Origin: Chitinispirillales bacterium
GTDB taxonomy: Bacteria > Fibrobacterota > Chitinivibrionia > Chitinivibrionales > Chitinispirillaceae
Length of the DNA stretch: 64,000 nucleotides
Assembly: GCA_031254105.1 (NCBI GenBank)
Contig: JAIRVB010000035.1
Location: forward strand, 62,001 to 126,000
Reading direction: 5' to 3'
Every line of letters begins with the position of its first letter. The first letter of the stretch is position 1. The translations under genes were made by a program, and so were the position numbers. Positions 62,338 through 64,000 of this stretch are shown here, one piece after another. The notes beneath the pieces were generated by a model. That model did not search any database. It had not been told where the DNA came from and worked only from the letters and a program-made list of their open reading frames with translations.

Positions 62338-63882
62338 ATGAAATTTTCAGAATTTAATCTGAATCCGGACATCGTTCAGGCGCTTGACAGCGCGGGATAC
62401 ACCGATTGTATGCCGGTTCAGGCTCAAACCCTTGAGCATACGCTCTTAGGGAAAGATGTTTTCGTGCAGTCTCAGACAGGAACAGGAAAAACAGCCGCGT
62501 TCTTAGTATCAACATTTGCGCTTCTGCGCTCCGGCGCGCTCAAACATTCAAAAGCTCTTATTATCGCCCCCACCCGTGAACTTGCGGTTCAAATAGAGAA
62601 TGAGGCTAACCTCCTTGGATATAACCTTGGGTTTGGCATCTGCAGCTTTTACGGCGGTGTAGGTTATGCCCATCAGGAGCAATGCCTTGCCGACGGTGTA
62701 GATATAATGATAGGTACACCGGGAAGGATTCTTGACTTTAAGAAATCAAGAAAAATAGATTTCAGTAAAATTGGTATATTTGTGATTGACGAAGCCGACA
62801 GGCTTTTTGATATGGGTTTTTTACCGGATATTATTGAGATGTTAAGAAGTCTCCCTCCATGCTGCGAACGCAAAACCATGCTCTTTAGCGCTACACTCAG
62901 CAGAGAAGTGAGAAAAATCGCGCGGGAGTATATGGATCATCCGGCGGAAATAGAGATCGCGCCTCAGCAGGTTACTGTGGACGCTATCACTCAGGAACTT
63001 TACCATGTATCAAGTAACGAAAAAATGAACCTTCTTCTTGGGATTCTTAAAAAAGAAAATCCATCCAGTGTGTTGATATTTACTAACATGAAAGGTGAAG
63101 CGAGAATCGTCGCTGAAAAACTTCGCCTCAACGGTTTTCCATGCGAACATATTTCAGGCGATCTGCCTCAGGGAAAACGCTCCCGTATTGTTGAGCGGGT
63201 AAAGAGCGGAAAACTGCGGTATCTTGTCGCTACAGATGTTGCCGCTAGAGGAATTCATATAGATGATCTTGCGCTTGTTGTAAACTACGATGTTCCTGAA
63301 TACTGCGAAAATTATGTTCACCGCATTGGCCGCACTGCAAGAGCGGGCAAGAGCGGAAAAGCAATAACTCTCGCCTGTGAAGAGTACGTATATGCTCTTG
63401 ACGCGATAGAGCAGTATATCGGCAAAAAAATACCAACCGGATTTGCAAATTCCGAACTTTACGCTGAAGATTGTACCGCTGGGATGGTATTCAGAAGAAC
63501 TGAGCGGATGGCTGGCGGCAGGGGGCAGAGAGGGCGTTCATCATCAAGAGGGGGTTCGGGCAGAGGCGGCAGCCGTGGAAGTCCCAAATCATCGTCTTAT
63601 GAGTCAAGGCGTTCAGAACATAAAAAAACTGGGTATCAAAAAACAGATCAGACAAGCTCCGGTTTTAAGAGAGGACAAGGTAATAATACTGGAAGTAAGG
63701 AAAGTACCGAGAAGCATAGCCGACCAGAACCGCGCGGTCAGAGAGCGCAGCAATCCTCAACTATTTTTCAAAAGGGCGGGGTTAACCATGTAAAGCATCA
63801 GGCTGCCGCTTCGCAATCAGCGCCGGAAAAGGTGGGTTGGTTTGGTAAAATTAGGGCGAAGCTTTTTAACCATAATGGTTAA
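62338..63882 (+). CDS. DEAD-box RNA helicase with RGG-rich tail
   Basis: 514 aa. Q motif (Gln28 in PVQAQT), Walker A QTGTGKT (46-52), PTRELA, TPGRIL, DEAD (151-154), SAT in LFSATLS, and HRIGRTARAG, all intact. RhlE/CsdA-like core of ~375 residues. From ~385 a Gly/Arg/Ser-rich, disordered tail (GGRGQRGRSSSRGGSGRGGS) of ~130 residues, the RNA-binding type found in RhlE and DeaD relatives. Role in RNA structure remodelling or ribosome assembly at low temperature. AAAGGA site before ATG. Confidence 0.94.
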   Translation: MKFSEFNLNPDIVQALDSAGYTDCMPVQAQTLEHTLLGKDVFVQSQTGTGKTAAFLVSTFALLRSGALKHSKALIIAPTRELAVQIENEANLLGYNLGFGICSFYGGVGYAHQEQCLADGVDIMIGTPGRILDFKKSRKIDFSKIGIFVIDEADRLFDMGFLPDIIEMLRSLPPCCERKTMLFSATLSREVRKIAREYMDHPAEIEIAPQQVTVDAITQELYHVSSNEKMNLLLGILKKENPSSVLIFTNMKGEARIVAEKLRLNGFPCEHISGDLPQGKRSRIVERVKSGKLRYLVATDVAARGIHIDDLALVVNYDVPEYCENYVHRIGRTARAGKSGKAITLACEEYVYALDAIEQYIGKKIPTGFANSELYAEDCTAGMVFRRTERMAGGRGQRGRSSSRGGSGRGGSRGSPKSSSYESRRSEHKKTGYQKTDQTSSGFKRGQGNNTGSKESTEKHSRPEPRGQRAQQSSTIFQKGGVNHVKHQAAASQSAPEKVGWFGKIRAKLFNHNG

Positions 63883-63956
63883 TTAGCGGGCGGTAAAAGT
63901 TTCTGTTTATTTAATTCCCTTCACGACAGATCATACAAGTTTGTGGAGGGTTTTTT

Positions 63957-64000
63957 ATGTTCCTTTCCCCAATCAAAAGCAGGGGTCTTCCGATCAAATA
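63957..64000 (+). CDS. Start of a gene cut by the right edge
   Basis: ATG with GGAGGG six bases upstream, then MFLSPIKSRGLPIK. Too short to name. The strong ribosome-binding site supports it being real. Confidence 0.55.
   Translation, partial: MFLSPIKSRGLPIK

Overview
The window comes from a diderm (Gram-negative type) bacterium equipped for plant-polysaccharide breakdown. It encodes LPS-export proteins (LptD, LptE), a porin-like barrel protein, type IV pilus motors (PilB, PilT, PilC), a secreted GH9 endoglucanase and a secreted multidomain GH45 endoglucanase with a CBM6 and a C-terminal sorting-type domain. It also has signal-less GH5 and GH13 enzymes and a small secreted dockerin protein. 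GH45 plus GH9 plus GH5 together with that C-terminal domain points to Fibrobacterota (Fibrobacter/Chitinivibrio relatives). This is an inference from gene content; no rRNA or tRNA gene was seen.

Layout. 0-5 kb: a mechanosensitive channel cut by the left edge, a C-type-lectin lipoprotein, and ilvBN behind a probable attenuator. 5-9 kb: GH9 endoglucanase, then an AAA/DUF4143 ATPase behind two 30-bp palindromes. 8.6-16.9 kb: lptD, ndk, a PEGA-domain protein, an FGE-sulfatase-fold protein, the GH5/GH13 pair and a thioredoxin-like protein. 17-18.7 kb: an AT-rich three-gene cassette (TIGR04255-like protein, small membrane protein, 'SQSCDI' protein) that looks acquired. 18.7-28.1 kb: a small membrane protein, lptE-like, a DnaQ-DinG fusion helicase, a second AAA/DUF4143 ATPase with 33-bp tandem repeats over its start, aconitase, coaX and birA. 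28.6-29.5 kb: an orphan two-gene cassette with a near-consensus promoter. 29.5-36.9 kb: nadC, pilC, pilT, pilB, an unknown membrane-anchored protein and a SPOR lipoprotein.

37-45.5 kb: the secreted dockerin protein behind a duplicated leader, ispA-xseB, thyA-folA, the GH45 enzyme and a decayed GH45 paralogue (internal deletion plus one-base frameshift). 45.5-52.9 kb: lipM, murG, a porin-like protein, trxA, a B12-binding radical SAM protein and a family 2 glycosyltransferase. 53-64 kb: an Rpn-type nuclease, an SDR oxidoreductase, a coiled-coil membrane protein, a phosphohexomutase (GlmM-like), an unknown exported protein, mgtE, a MATE transporter, an RGG-tailed DEAD-box helicase and the start of one more gene.

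How it fits together. The housekeeping genes sit in short operons (ilvB-ilvN, birA-coaX, thyA-folA, xseB-ispA, pilB-pilT-pilC). The accessory layer is the cellulase set, the two DUF4143 ATPases, the Rpn nuclease and the two orphan cassettes. Intergenic DNA is unusually rich in small dispersed elements: two MITE-like families (one copy with a perfect 6-bp target duplication), at least three REP-like palindrome families, and iterated micro-repeats. No CRISPR array, large transposon or phage was seen. The least explained parts are the 17.0-18.7 kb and 28.6-29.5 kb cassettes, the repeat-embedded start of the 24 kb ATPase, and the stand-alone dockerin.
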